From NCBI GenBank assembly GCA_016719105.1, contig JADKAQ010000001.1:558001-622000 (forward strand): 64,000 bases of DNA. Direction: 5' to 3'. The position numbers and the translations under genes were made by a program. The notes under the pieces were generated by a model. The model did no database searches, had not been told where the DNA came from, and saw only the letters and a list, made by a program, of their open reading frames with translations. Shown one piece after another: positions 1 through 8,889 of the stretch. The DNA is from Gemmatimonadota bacterium (lineage in GTDB: Bacteria > Gemmatimonadota > Gemmatimonadetes > Gemmatimonadales > Gemmatimonadaceae). Positions within the stretch are counted from its first letter, which is position 1. Every line of letters starts with the position of its first letter.

Positions 1-65
1 CGCGAGGCGCGTCGACGCCACCGCGCGAGGCGCCCGACCTGTTTGCCTTCGGCGACGACGGCGGG

Positions 66-1277
66 ATGATGATGGCTCCCGAGCGACTGCCGGAGCCCGA
101 ACTGCAAGCGGCGCCTGGCGAGAGTCCGGCGGCTGCCATCTCGGTCGCGACGCTCACGCGCACGGTGAAGGACGTCCTGGAAGGGGCGTTCCCGCCGCTC
201 TGGGTGCGCGGCGAGGTGAGCGACTTCAAGCAGCATCGCAACGGGCACTGGTATTTCTCGCTTCGCGACGAGGAGGCCTCGTTGCGCTGCGTGGTCTGGT
301 CGCGCGACACGCGGCGCATCCCGGCGCCACCGGACGAGGGGATGACCGTCGTCGCGCTGGGGCAGGTCTCGCTGTATGCCGCACGCGGGGACCTGCAGTT
401 CACCGTGAAGACGATGGACGCGGTGGGGGACGGCCTCTGGCGCAAGGCGTTCGAGCTCACGCGCGCGCGGCTGGAGCGCGACGGGCTGCTCGATCCGGCG
501 CGCAAGCGCGCGCTCCCGTTCTTCCCGCGGCGCATCGCCGTGATCACCAGCGCCGACGGCGCCGCGTTGCACGACATCATCGCGGTGACGCGGCGGCGCA
601 ATCGCCTGGTGGAGCTCGTGCTGATCCCGGCGGCGGTGCAGGGCGAGGGGGCGCCCGCCTCGTTATGCGCGGCGCTCGATCGCCTGGCGTCGTGGGGCGG
701 GGCCGACCTGGCGATCATCGGGCGCGGCGGCGGCTCGCGCGAGGATCTGTGGGCGTTCAACGACGAGCAGCTGGCGCGCAAGGTCGCCTCCTGCCCGATC
801 CCCATCATTTCGGCGGTGGGGCATGAGGTCGACATCTCGATCTGCGACCTGGTGGCCGACTGGCGGGCCCCCACCCCGTCGGTCGCGGCCGAGCACGCCG
901 TCCCGGTCCTGGCCGACCTGCAACGCACGGTGGCGTCCCTCGGCCGACAGCTGCAAAGTGGTGCCGCCGATGCGATCCGCGGCGGACGACGGCGACTGGA
1001 GCAGGCGGCGCGGCAGGGGAGCCAGGGGGCCCGTCGCCTGGTGGAACGCCGCCGGCTGCAACTGGGGCGCCTGAGCGGACAGCTGCACGCGCTCTCACCG
1101 CTGGCGACCATGGCGCGCGGGTACGTGGTGGCGACGTCGCCCGCGGGGCGCGTGGTGACCTCCGTGGCGGCGATCGCGCCGGGCGATCCCCTTCACCTGC
1201 GGTTGCGCGATGGGGCGGCCGAGACACGCGTGGAGACGGTGCGACGAATCGAGGACCCGACCGATGGGCAGGGATGA
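66..1277 (+). CDS. xseA: Exodeoxyribonuclease VII large subunit
   Basis: Catalytic subunit of exonuclease VII, which with XseB degrades single-stranded DNA to oligonucleotides in repair and mismatch correction. An N-terminal OB-fold (about residues 25-120, with WVRGEVSDF and GHWYFSLRDE) is followed by the catalytic region: RIAVITSADGAALHDI near 155, IIGRGGGSREDLWAFND near 216 and SAVGHEVDISICDLVADWRA near 248, all family signatures. At 403 residues it is shorter than the E. coli protein, mostly in the C-terminal coiled region. The stop overlaps the xseB start. The start is uncertain: three ATGs lie in tandem at 66-74, and the same frame is open to the window edge (position 3), so translation may begin outside the window. 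Confidence 0.95.
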   Translation: MMMAPERLPEPELQAAPGESPAAAISVATLTRTVKDVLEGAFPPLWVRGEVSDFKQHRNGHWYFSLRDEEASLRCVVWSRDTRRIPAPPDEGMTVVALGQVSLYAARGDLQFTVKTMDAVGDGLWRKAFELTRARLERDGLLDPARKRALPFFPRRIAVITSADGAALHDIIAVTRRRNRLVELVLIPAAVQGEGAPASLCAALDRLASWGGADLAIIGRGGGSREDLWAFNDEQLARKVASCPIPIISAVGHEVDISICDLVADWRAPTPSVAAEHAVPVLADLQRTVASLGRQLQSGAADAIRGGRRRLEQAARQGSQGARRLVERRRLQLGRLSGQLHALSPLATMARGYVVATSPAGRVVTSVAAIAPGDPLHLRLRDGAAETRVETVRRIEDPTDGQG

Positions 1278-1492
1278 TGGCAACGTTTGAACAGGCGCTC
1301 GAGCGACTCGAGGCGATCGTCGACGAGATGAACGGGGCGGAGATTCCGCTCGAACGCGCGCTCGCGCTGTTCGAGGAGGGGATCTCCCACCTGCGCGCCG
1401 CGAGCGAGGAACTGGGGCGCGCCGAGGCGGCGGTGAAGGTGCTCACCGAGAAGGCCGACGGCGTGCTGGCGGCGACCGACCTCGGTGGCTGA
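1274..1492 (+). CDS. xseB: Exodeoxyribonuclease VII small subunit
   Basis: Small helical subunit that binds XseA to form exonuclease VII. The 72-residue protein has the family core FEQALERLEAIVDEM at the N-terminus and a second helix with ERALALFEEGISHLR, matching the usual XseB length and pattern. The ATG at 1274 overlaps the xseA stop (ATGATGG), and the stop overlaps the next gene, so the three genes look translationally coupled. Confidence 0.94.
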   Translation: MMATFEQALERLEAIVDEMNGAEIPLERALALFEEGISHLRAASEELGRAEAAVKVLTEKADGVLAATDLGG

Positions 1493-2390
1493 CCCCATGT
1501 CGCAGGTGATGCAGGCCATCGCCGCCCAACGGTCGGCGATCGATGCGGCGCTGGTGCGCCTCTGCGACGAGACGACCGGCGCCTTCACGCCGCGCGTGGC
1601 CGAGGCCGTGCGCTACTCGCTGTTAGGCGAGGGGAAGCGCCTGCGCGGCTTCCTCGTGATCCACGGCTACCAGGCGTGTGGCGGAGGCGGGGATGTCACG
1701 GCCCTCGCCGCGGCGGTCGAGGTGGTGCACGCCTACTCGCTCGTACACGACGACCTCCCCTGCATGGACGACGATGACATGCGGCGCGGGCGGCCGACGG
1801 TGCATCGCGCCTTCGACGTCCCGGTCGCGACTGCGACGGGGTTGGCCATGGTCCCGCTAGCCGCGTGGGCCGGCTATCGTGCCGGGCGCCTTCTCGGGCT
1901 CACCCCTCGCGAGGCGGGCGCCATCGTGCGCGAGCTCATGAAGGCGGCCGGTGGCGGCGGAATGATCGGCGGCCAACTGCTCGACCTGGAGGCCGAGGGG
2001 CGCACGATGGGGCTCGAGGAACTCGAGCGCATTCACCGGGGCAAGACGGGGGCGCTCATCGAGGTCTCGGTGCGCATGGGAGCGATGGCCGCGCGCGCCG
2101 ACGCCGAGCGTGTGGCGGCGCTGGGGCGCTACGGCGCGGCCATCGGACTCGCCTTCCAGATCGCCGACGACGTCCTGGACGTCACGGCGACGACCGACCA
2201 GCTCGGGAAGACCGCGGGGCGCGACATCGCGCTCAACAAGAGCACGTACCCCGCGCTGCTGGGCATCGAGGGAGCGAAGTCTCGTGCCTCCGCGTTGGTC
2301 GACGACGCCCTCGCGTCGCTGCGTGGAGCGGGGATCGCCTCGCCCGCGCTGGAAGCGCTCGCGCGCTACGCGATCGAGCGTCGCTCGTGA
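1485..2390 (+). CDS. ispA: Polyprenyl (farnesyl/geranylgeranyl) diphosphate synthase
   Basis: Short-chain isoprenyl diphosphate synthase that condenses IPP with allylic diphosphates in the cytoplasm. The first Asp-rich motif is DDLPCMDDDDMRRG at about residues 88-101, and the second is DDVLD at about 228-232; GGQLLDLEAEG and the GKT before helix G are also conserved. The length of 301 residues is typical. The GTG at 1485 overlaps the xseB stop; an in-frame ATG at 1497 is an alternative start. The place between xseB and dxs is the classic ispA location. Product chain length cannot be read with certainty from the sequence. Confidence 0.9.
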   Translation: MADPMSQVMQAIAAQRSAIDAALVRLCDETTGAFTPRVAEAVRYSLLGEGKRLRGFLVIHGYQACGGGGDVTALAAAVEVVHAYSLVHDDLPCMDDDDMRRGRPTVHRAFDVPVATATGLAMVPLAAWAGYRAGRLLGLTPREAGAIVRELMKAAGGGGMIGGQLLDLEAEGRTMGLEELERIHRGKTGALIEVSVRMGAMAARADAERVAALGRYGAAIGLAFQIADDVLDVTATTDQLGKTAGRDIALNKSTYPALLGIEGAKSRASALVDDALASLRGAGIASPALEALARYAIERRS

Positions 2391-2530
2391 GCGCGCACAT
2401 GAAGGGGCGCGCGTGCCAGCGCGCGTGTCGGCGTATGTGTCGGCGCTTGTGCGGGTACGAGACCGCCCGGCCCCGGCGCTGAGTCGTGCGGGAGCTTCCC
2501 TCGACGACACCTTCCGCACACCTTCCGTCC

Positions 2531-4414
2531 ATGTCTATCCTCGATCGCGTCAACTCCCCGGCCGACCTGCGGCGCCTCTCGCGCGATGAACTGCGCACGC
2601 TGGCGGCGGAGATGCGCGCGCGACTGATCGACGTCTGCTCGCGCACCGGGGGACACATCGGGGCCGGGCTCGGCGTCGTCGAGCTCTCGATCGCGTTGCA
2701 CTACGTCTTCGAGACGCCGCACGACCAGCTGGTGTGGGACGTCGGGCACCAGGGATACCCGCACAAGCTCCTCACCGGGCGCAACAGCCGGATGGAGACG
2801 CTGCGCCAGGAGGGGGGACTCTCGGGCTTCCTCAAGCGGTCGGAGAGCGAGTACGACGCCTTTGGCGCCGGCCACGCGGCCACGTCGATCTCGGCAGCGT
2901 TAGGCATCGCGGCCGCACGCGACCTGCAGGGCGACGACTACAAGGTGGTGGCCATCATCGGCGACGGCTCGCTCACCAGCGGGCTCGCCTACGAGGCCCT
3001 CAACAACGCCGGGCATTCGGACCGCGACTTCGTGGTCGTCCTCAACGACAACGAGATGTCGATCGCGCCCAACGTCGGGGCGATGTCGCGCTATCTCACG
3101 CAGGTGCAACGCAACCCGCTGTACAACCGGGTGCGCGACAAGATCGGCGAGTTCGTCGAGACGCACGGCGCGCTCAACACGCTCGTGCGCAAGTGGGAGG
3201 AGAGCGTCAAGTCGTTCCTCACCCCCGGCGTCCTCTTCGAGGAGTTGGGCTTCCGCTACTTTGGCCCCATCGACGGACACGACCTCGACGTCCTGCTGGA
3301 CACCTTCGAACTGGTGCGCCAGCGCGGCGGGCCCCGCCTCGTGCACGTGATCACGCAGAAGGGGCGCGGCTTCCCCGCCGGCGAGCACGGTGAGAAGTGG
3401 CACGCGCTGCCGCCGGGACACGACCCGGCAACCGGCAAGCAGCTCAAGGTGTCAACCGCCAACCCGGCGTACACCGCCGTCTTCGGCAAGGGGCTCGGCG
3501 AGCTGATGAACGAGCGCGCCGACGTCGTGGCCATCACCGCCGCGATGCCGAGCGGCACCGGGGTGGGCGGCGCGGCCAAGGCGCACCCCACCCGCGTCTT
3601 CGACGTGGGGATCGCTGAGGGGCACGGCGTGACCTTCGCCGCGGGGATGGCGACACGTGGAGTGCGCCCTGTCGTCGCGATCTATTCCTCGTTCCTGCAG
3701 CGCGCATACGACAACGTCATCCACGACGTGGCGTTGCAGTCGCTCCCCGTCGTCTTCGCGATGGATCGCGCCGGACTCGTGGGTGAGGACGGTGAGACGC
3801 ACATGGGGCTGTACGACATCGCCTACATGCTCGCCGTCCCCAACATGATCGTGACCGCCCCCAAGGACGGGACGGAGCTGCTCGCGCTGCTGCGAGCGGG
3901 GCTGGAGCAGACCGGGGGACCGTTCTGCGTTCGGTACCCGCGCGACGCGGCCCCCGAACTGGTGCCCGCCATGAGCGCGATTCAGGCCACACGTCACGCG
4001 ACCTGGGAAGTACTGCGGCGCGGGACCGACGGTGTGGCGATCCTGGCGGTGGGGACGATGGTGCAGGAGTCGCTGGCCGCCGCGGAGGCGTTAGGCGCGG
4101 AAGGGATCCGCGTGACGGTCGTCAATTGCCGCTACCTCAAGCCGCATGACGAAGTGACCCTCGCGGCGCTGCTCGCCAGCCACAAGACGTTGCTGGTGGT
4201 CGAGGAAGGGACGGTGGTGAACGGCTTCGGCGCGTACCTCGCGCGTCTCGTGGAGCAGCAGGACGCGGGCGTGCGGGTCATCGCGCACGGGGTCCCGGAC
4301 CGGATCATCGTCTCTGCGTCGCGCACGCGGCAGCTGGCGCTGTGCGGGCTCGACGCGACGGGGATTGCGGCGCGCGTGCGCGCGCTGCACGAGAGCGAGG
4401 CGCTCGCCGGGTGA
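2531..4414 (+). CDS. dxs: 1-deoxy-D-xylulose-5-phosphate synthase
   Basis: First enzyme of the MEP pathway: condenses pyruvate and glyceraldehyde 3-phosphate to DXP using thiamine diphosphate. The TPP motif GDGSLTSGLAYEALNNAG begins near residue 144. VWDVGHQGYPHKLLTGR near 70, HVITQKGRGFPAGE near 270 and the transketolase pyrimidine-binding and C-terminal domains follow. With the ATG at 2531 the protein has 627 residues, the usual size; the frame extends upstream to a GTG at 2486 but that leader is not Dxs-like. The stop overlaps nadK as ATGA. The 140 bases between ispA and dxs are GC-rich and show no gene. Confidence 0.96.
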   Translation: MSILDRVNSPADLRRLSRDELRTLAAEMRARLIDVCSRTGGHIGAGLGVVELSIALHYVFETPHDQLVWDVGHQGYPHKLLTGRNSRMETLRQEGGLSGFLKRSESEYDAFGAGHAATSISAALGIAAARDLQGDDYKVVAIIGDGSLTSGLAYEALNNAGHSDRDFVVVLNDNEMSIAPNVGAMSRYLTQVQRNPLYNRVRDKIGEFVETHGALNTLVRKWEESVKSFLTPGVLFEELGFRYFGPIDGHDLDVLLDTFELVRQRGGPRLVHVITQKGRGFPAGEHGEKWHALPPGHDPATGKQLKVSTANPAYTAVFGKGLGELMNERADVVAITAAMPSGTGVGGAAKAHPTRVFDVGIAEGHGVTFAAGMATRGVRPVVAIYSSFLQRAYDNVIHDVALQSLPVVFAMDRAGLVGEDGETHMGLYDIAYMLAVPNMIVTAPKDGTELLALLRAGLEQTGGPFCVRYPRDAAPELVPAMSAIQATRHATWEVLRRGTDGVAILAVGTMVQESLAAAEALGAEGIRVTVVNCRYLKPHDEVTLAALLASHKTLLVVEEGTVVNGFGAYLARLVEQQDAGVRVIAHGVPDRIIVSASRTRQLALCGLDATGIAARVRALHESEALAG

Positions 4415-5268
4415 TGCGCCTCGGCGTCGTGGGGCATCGCGGGTACGACGACCTTCTCCCGCTCCTGGGCACCCTGCAGCGTCTGGCCCCCACGCTCGGT
4501 GCCACCCTCGTCCCCGAGCCCGAGCTCGCGGCGCTCGTGCCCGGCGTCCCGGTCCTGCAGGACCTGGGATCGCTCGATGCCCTCATCTCGCTCGGGGGCG
4601 ATGGCACCCTGCTGCGCGCCGCCCGCATGCTCGCCGGCCGCGAGATCCCGATTCTCGGGATCAACCTCGGCCGCCTGGGCTTCCTCACCGCGTGCGGACG
4701 CGAGGACGTCGAGACCGCGCTGCGGCGTTTCGTGGCCGGTGACTACGTCTCCGATGCGCGCATGGCGCTCGAGGCGGTCGTCTCCAACGGAGGAGAGCCG
4801 GAGGCCAGCTGGCACGCCCTCAACGACGTCGTCCTCAAGCAGGGGGGCAAGGCGCGCGTGATGCGCCTGCACATCGAGGTCAACGGCGAGGCCATCGCGC
4901 AGTACGCCGCCGATGGCGTGGTGGTCGCGACCCCGACGGGTTCCACCGCGTACTCGCTCTCGGCGGGGGGGCCGGTCGTCGATCCCGCGCTCGAGTCGAT
5001 CCTCCTGTGCCCGATCTCTGCCCACTCGCTCTCCATCCGTCCACTCGTCCTGCCGCCGTCGGCGGAGATCGTGATGCGCGTGGAGGATGATGACAGCGAT
5101 CAATTGGTAACGATCGACGGGCAGATCGGGACAACGTTCGGGAGTCAACAGCGACTCACGGTGCGGCGCGCCGGTCGCGTCGTGCTCCTCGTGCGCTTCC
5201 CGGAAATGACCTTCTTCTCGCGCATGCGACGCAAGCTGGGGTGGAGCGCGGGCGGCGACCCCCGGTAG
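4414..5268 (+). CDS. nadK: NAD kinase (ATP/polyphosphate-dependent)
   Basis: Phosphorylates NAD to NADP in the cytoplasm. The catalytic GGDGTLLRAAR motif is at residues 61-71, and the diagnostic DGVVVATPTGSTAYSLSAGG is near 168-187. The chosen ATG at 4414 overlaps the dxs stop by one base; a GTG one codon earlier is possible. At 284 residues it has the usual length. The tlyA and argR genes that often sit between dxs, nadK and recN in other bacteria are absent here. Confidence 0.95.
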   Translation: MRLGVVGHRGYDDLLPLLGTLQRLAPTLGATLVPEPELAALVPGVPVLQDLGSLDALISLGGDGTLLRAARMLAGREIPILGINLGRLGFLTACGREDVETALRRFVAGDYVSDARMALEAVVSNGGEPEASWHALNDVVLKQGGKARVMRLHIEVNGEAIAQYAADGVVVATPTGSTAYSLSAGGPVVDPALESILLCPISAHSLSIRPLVLPPSAEIVMRVEDDDSDQLVTIDGQIGTTFGSQQRLTVRRAGRVVLLVRFPEMTFFSRMRRKLGWSAGGDPR

Positions 5269-5279
5269 CCGGCCAACGC

Positions 5280-7013
5280 ATGCTCACCGAACTCCGCATT
5301 CGCAACGTGGCCATCCTCGAGTCGGTGGCGCTCCCGCTGCGCCCCGGCTTCAACGTCCTGTCGGGCGAGACCGGGGCGGGGAAGTCGATCATCGTCGAGG
5401 CGCTCGGATTGTTGTTAGGCGAGCGGGGGAGCGCCGACCTCGTACGGGCCGGCGCCGACAAGGCGAGCGTCGAGGGGGTGTTCGATGCCGGGGCACGTCC
5501 CGACCTGCTCCGTACGCTCGACGAGCGCGGCGTCGAGGTCGAGGATGGCGTCGTCGTCCTGCGGCGCGAGATCGGGAGCGCCGGTCGCAGCCGCGCCTGG
5601 ATCAACGGGTCGACCGTCACCACGGCGACGCTCGCCGAGGTGGGGCGCGCGCTCGTCAACATCCACGGGCAACACGAGTCGCAGACGCTCCTCAATCCCG
5701 AGGTGCAGCGCGCGGTGCTCGATGCCTTCGGCGGCGCCACGTCGCAGGCGGCGCGAGTGGTCGAGGCCTTCGACGCCGTGACCGCCGTGCGCGAGCAGAT
5801 CGCCTCGCTGGCCTCGCGCCGCGCCGCCGCCGAGAAGCGCGCTGACTACCTCCGGCACGTGGCGAAGGAACTCGAGGAGGCCCGGCTGGTCGCGGGGGAG
5901 GAGGCGAAGCTCGAGGACGAGGTGCGCCGCCTGTCGCATGTGGCCGAGTTGCGCACGCACGCCGCGCACCTGCGCGAGGCGATCGACGGCGAAGATGAAT
6001 CGGCGCTGCGCCTGCTGGGGGCGGCGCAACGCGCGTTAGGCTCTGCGGCGCGCCTCGATCCCGCCCTCGCGCGGCTTCAGGAGATGCTCGACTCGGCCTT
6101 CGTGCAGCTCGAGGAACTGTCGCGCGAGGTGCAGGACTACGAAGGGGCGCTCGACACCGACCCCGGTCGCCTCGTCGAGCTCGAACGGCGTCGCGACGTC
6201 GTCTTCCGGCTGACGCGCAAGTACGGGGGGAGCGTCGAGTCGGCGCTCGAGACGCTGCGCGAGGCGCGCGAGGAACTCGAGCTCGTCGATACCGCCGGGC
6301 TCGACCTCGGGACGCTCAGTCAACGGGAGACGGAGCTGGCCGCGAGCCTCGCGCGCGAGGCGCAGGCGCTCAGCGCCGCCCGGGTGCGCGCCGCCCGCGC
6401 GCTGCAGCGCGACGTCGATGCGGTCTTTCCCGACCTGGGGCTCGCCGACGGCCATCTCACGGTCTCGCTCGCGGCACGCGCCGAGGTGGGGCGGAGCGGC
6501 GCCGAGGACGTCGAGTATCGCGTCGCGCTCAACGTGGGGCACGAGGCGCGCTCGCTGGCGCGCGTTGCGTCTGGCGGGGAACTCGCCCGTGTGATGCTGG
6601 CCCTCAAGACGATCCTCGCGCGGCTCGATGGCGTCCCCACGCTCGTCTTCGACGAGGTCGATGCCGGCATCGGCGGGCGCGTCGGGCTCTGCGTGGGCGA
6701 CACGATGCGGCGCGTCGCCGAGCACCATCAGGTCTTCGCCATCACGCACCTCCCGCAGATCGCCGCGCGCGCGCACCATCACATCGTGGTGAGCAAGGGA
6801 GCGCGCGGCGGCGTCACGACCGCCGACCTCCGCGTGGTGGACGGCGAGGCACGCGTCACCGAGGTCGCGCGCATGCTGGGCGGCGACCCCGAGAGCGATG
6901 CCAGTCGCGCGCACGCCCGCGAGCTGCTGGAGAGTGCGGCGCACGCGTTGCGCGAGGCGCCGAAGAAGCGGGCGCGGGGGAAACGGGCGGCCGACGACAG
7001 CCGAGGGGAGTGA
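5280..7013 (+). CDS. recN: DNA repair protein RecN
   Basis: SMC-like ATPase acting in double-strand break repair. The N-terminal Walker A is GETGAGKS at about residues 29-36 after LTELRIRNVAILES. A central coiled-coil arm covers roughly 160-370. The C-terminal half carries the ABC signature region SGGELARVMLALK near 430 and Walker B VFDEVDAGIGG near 455, ending in the H-loop region AITHLPQIAARAHHH. The start is taken as ATG 5280, 11 bases after the nadK stop; the frame is open further upstream but inside nadK. Its stop lies inside a strong hairpin. Confidence 0.96.
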   Translation: MLTELRIRNVAILESVALPLRPGFNVLSGETGAGKSIIVEALGLLLGERGSADLVRAGADKASVEGVFDAGARPDLLRTLDERGVEVEDGVVVLRREIGSAGRSRAWINGSTVTTATLAEVGRALVNIHGQHESQTLLNPEVQRAVLDAFGGATSQAARVVEAFDAVTAVREQIASLASRRAAAEKRADYLRHVAKELEEARLVAGEEAKLEDEVRRLSHVAELRTHAAHLREAIDGEDESALRLLGAAQRALGSAARLDPALARLQEMLDSAFVQLEELSREVQDYEGALDTDPGRLVELERRRDVVFRLTRKYGGSVESALETLREAREELELVDTAGLDLGTLSQRETELAASLAREAQALSAARVRAARALQRDVDAVFPDLGLADGHLTVSLAARAEVGRSGAEDVEYRVALNVGHEARSLARVASGGELARVMLALKTILARLDGVPTLVFDEVDAGIGGRVGLCVGDTMRRVAEHHQVFAITHLPQIAARAHHHIVVSKGARGGVTTADLRVVDGEARVTEVARMLGGDPESDASRAHARELLESAAHALREAPKKRARGKRAADDSRGE

Positions 7014-7028
7014 GCGGCCTCCCCTCGG
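7001..7028. terminator. Bidirectional hairpin terminator, recN / barrel gene
   Basis: A perfect 10-base-pair stem, CCGAGGGGAG pairing with CTCCCCTCGG, encloses an 8-base loop that contains the recN stop codon. It separates two convergent genes and could end transcription from both sides. There is no T tract on the + side, so termination would rest on the stem alone. Confidence 0.6.
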
Positions 7029-7034
7029 GGTTGC

Positions 7035-8762
7035 CTAACGCAGCGCGCGACGCGGGGGACGGGCGGGGCGATTCTCCGGAGTCCCGAAGAGGCGGGAGTA
7101 CAGGCGAATGCCGATCGCCTGCGTGAAGGTCTTCATCGCCTGACCGCTTCCGCTCATCGACTGTCCCACCATGTAGCTGACTTCGAGCGGAAGCTTCGAG
7201 CGGCCGCGGTAGTACGCGGCCATCGACGAGTAGGTGAAGCCTGCCACCAGGCGCTGCTCCGTGCGCTCCGTCCCGGCGTTGAGCACCGAGGCGTCGAGGG
7301 TCACCTGCTCCCCCGCCAGGTTCGTCACCGGAAAGCTCCCGGTGTAGGCATCCTCGCCCTTGTGTGCCACGCTGTAGGTGGCGCTCATCATCAGCGCATC
7401 CGTCAGCGTCAGGCGCGGTGAGACCTCGGCCACGTAGTAGTCGCCCAGGTCGCGCGTGACGAATTGCCTGCGATAGAGGGCGGGGAACGGGGCGTTCGGC
7501 ACGTCGGGAATGCGCATGAACTGCTCGTCGACCTGCTGCACGCCGTAGCGTCCCACGACGGAGGTCCAGAAGCGGCGGCCGAAGAGGAAGTCGGCGAAGA
7601 CGCGTCCCTCGATGTCGTTGGTCCGGTCGCCGGTGCCGACGTCGGCGAAGTCGTCGGGCGAGTGCAGCTGGCCAGTTCCCAATCGGTAGGCTCCGCCAAC
7701 CGCGAGTCGGAACCGGAACCCGCTCCAATCGACGCGCTGCGGCGGGCGCGTCCCGAGCCCGTCATAGAGCAGGACCTTGGCGCCGAACTCCACGTCGCCG
7801 ATGTGCGAGCGTTCCACCGTCTCGATGGGGACGGCGGCGATGCCGAAGGCGGAGTCGCGCACGATGGTGTTGAAGTCGGCGAGCCCCATCAGCGGCGCCC
7901 CGACGGGGCGCGACTCGATCCAGCCCGGGCGTCCCGTCGGCGCACCGAGGAAAGTCGCAAAGTCGCTGGAGAGCGTCGCGAGGCGCGCGGCGATCTCCTT
8001 CTGCAGCGTCGAACCCTCCACCGGAGCGTAGGGCGAGCCCTCGCCCGCCTTGGTGCCGTAGATGCTCGTGACGGCGGCGGCCACCGCGCTCCCGGTCGCG
8101 GCCAGCTGCGCCGCCTTCGCCCGATCGGCATTGATGGCGGCGCACGCCGGGGCGGTGCTCCCCACGCAGGCGGTAAGCTGCGCCTGCAGCTGCGACACGG
8201 CCTGCCCGATCTGGGTGAACAGCACGAGGTTCTGTGCCAGCGCCGCCGCCTTCGTCCGCGACGGGTTGATCCCCATCGTCCCTTCGTTGCGGCCGGGATT
8301 GGGATTCAGCGAGACCTCGGTGCGCGTCTTCACGTAGGGGACCAGCACGCCTAACGTGATACGGCGCGTGAGCCCGTACTCGAGCGAGATGGGCGTGGTG
8401 ACGGCCGAGTAGTCGAAGTCGACCCGCAACCGGCCGAGCGAGCTCGCGATGCCGCTCTTTCCCGCCAGCGTCTGCAGCGCCGCGGTGAGCGGCCGGAGTG
8501 GCTCGAAGCGCGAAGGACCGAGGGAGTCGACGTCGTAGTCGACCCCCAGGCGTTCGGCGGCACCGCGCGTGCGGCCGTTCAGGCCATCGCTGAAGCGCTC
8601 GTTGGAGCGCCCCCAGGTGGGCTGGACGCCAAACCGGAAGAGCCCCTTCGGCACGACCGTCGCGTCGTCGGATGGGCCGAGGGCGCGCTGGGCGCTGGCG
8701 CTCCCCGGCCAGACGGCGAGCGCCGCAGCGAGCACCGCCCCCCAGGTCGCGGTCCTCGGCAT
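7035..8762 (-). CDS. Predicted secreted outer-membrane beta-barrel protein, function unknown
   Basis: I do not recognise a named family. The predicted protein has 575 residues and starts with a signal peptide (MPRTATWGAVLAAALAVWP, cleavage near ASAQ). The mature chain has many alternating hydrophobic/polar strands such as LEYGLTRRITLGVLVPY and FRFRLAVGGAYRLG, and it ends in short Arg-rich residues rather than a classic terminal Phe. The low-complexity middle (about 170-290, rich in Ala, Gln and Thr) looks helical. This is the pattern of a trimer-free outer-membrane barrel or porin-like protein. The start at 8762 was chosen because it gives the signal peptide; the frame is open upstream for another 678 bases but lies antisense to the next gene. 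Confidence 0.7.
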   Translation of the reverse strand: MPRTATWGAVLAAALAVWPGSASAQRALGPSDDATVVPKGLFRFGVQPTWGRSNERFSDGLNGRTRGAAERLGVDYDVDSLGPSRFEPLRPLTAALQTLAGKSGIASSLGRLRVDFDYSAVTTPISLEYGLTRRITLGVLVPYVKTRTEVSLNPNPGRNEGTMGINPSRTKAAALAQNLVLFTQIGQAVSQLQAQLTACVGSTAPACAAINADRAKAAQLAATGSAVAAAVTSIYGTKAGEGSPYAPVEGSTLQKEIAARLATLSSDFATFLGAPTGRPGWIESRPVGAPLMGLADFNTIVRDSAFGIAAVPIETVERSHIGDVEFGAKVLLYDGLGTRPPQRVDWSGFRFRLAVGGAYRLGTGQLHSPDDFADVGTGDRTNDIEGRVFADFLFGRRFWTSVVGRYGVQQVDEQFMRIPDVPNAPFPALYRRQFVTRDLGDYYVAEVSPRLTLTDALMMSATYSVAHKGEDAYTGSFPVTNLAGEQVTLDASVLNAGTERTEQRLVAGFTYSSMAAYYRGRSKLPLEVSYMVGQSMSGSGQAMKTFTQAIGIRLYSRLFGTPENRPARPPRRALR

Positions 8763-8889
8763 CGGCCGGTGGCGTCGTTTGAGGTGTAGGGTCGACAAGG
8801 TAAGTTGTGACGTCCGTAGGCGGCCCCGCGCGTCCTCCGCCATCGCGGCGGTCTGGAGCAGGGGCCGGGTCATCGAAAGTAATCCAGCC

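Noticed and set aside
2391..2530. A small gene between ispA and dxs
   Set aside because: No open frame has a convincing start or codon pattern; the stretch is CGCG-rich repeats of bases.
7464..8354. A 296-residue + strand open frame opposite the barrel gene
   Set aside because: It is antisense to a gene with a signal peptide and barrel pattern, its translation is Arg/Gly/Ala-rich and resembles nothing, which is common for GC-rich antisense frames.
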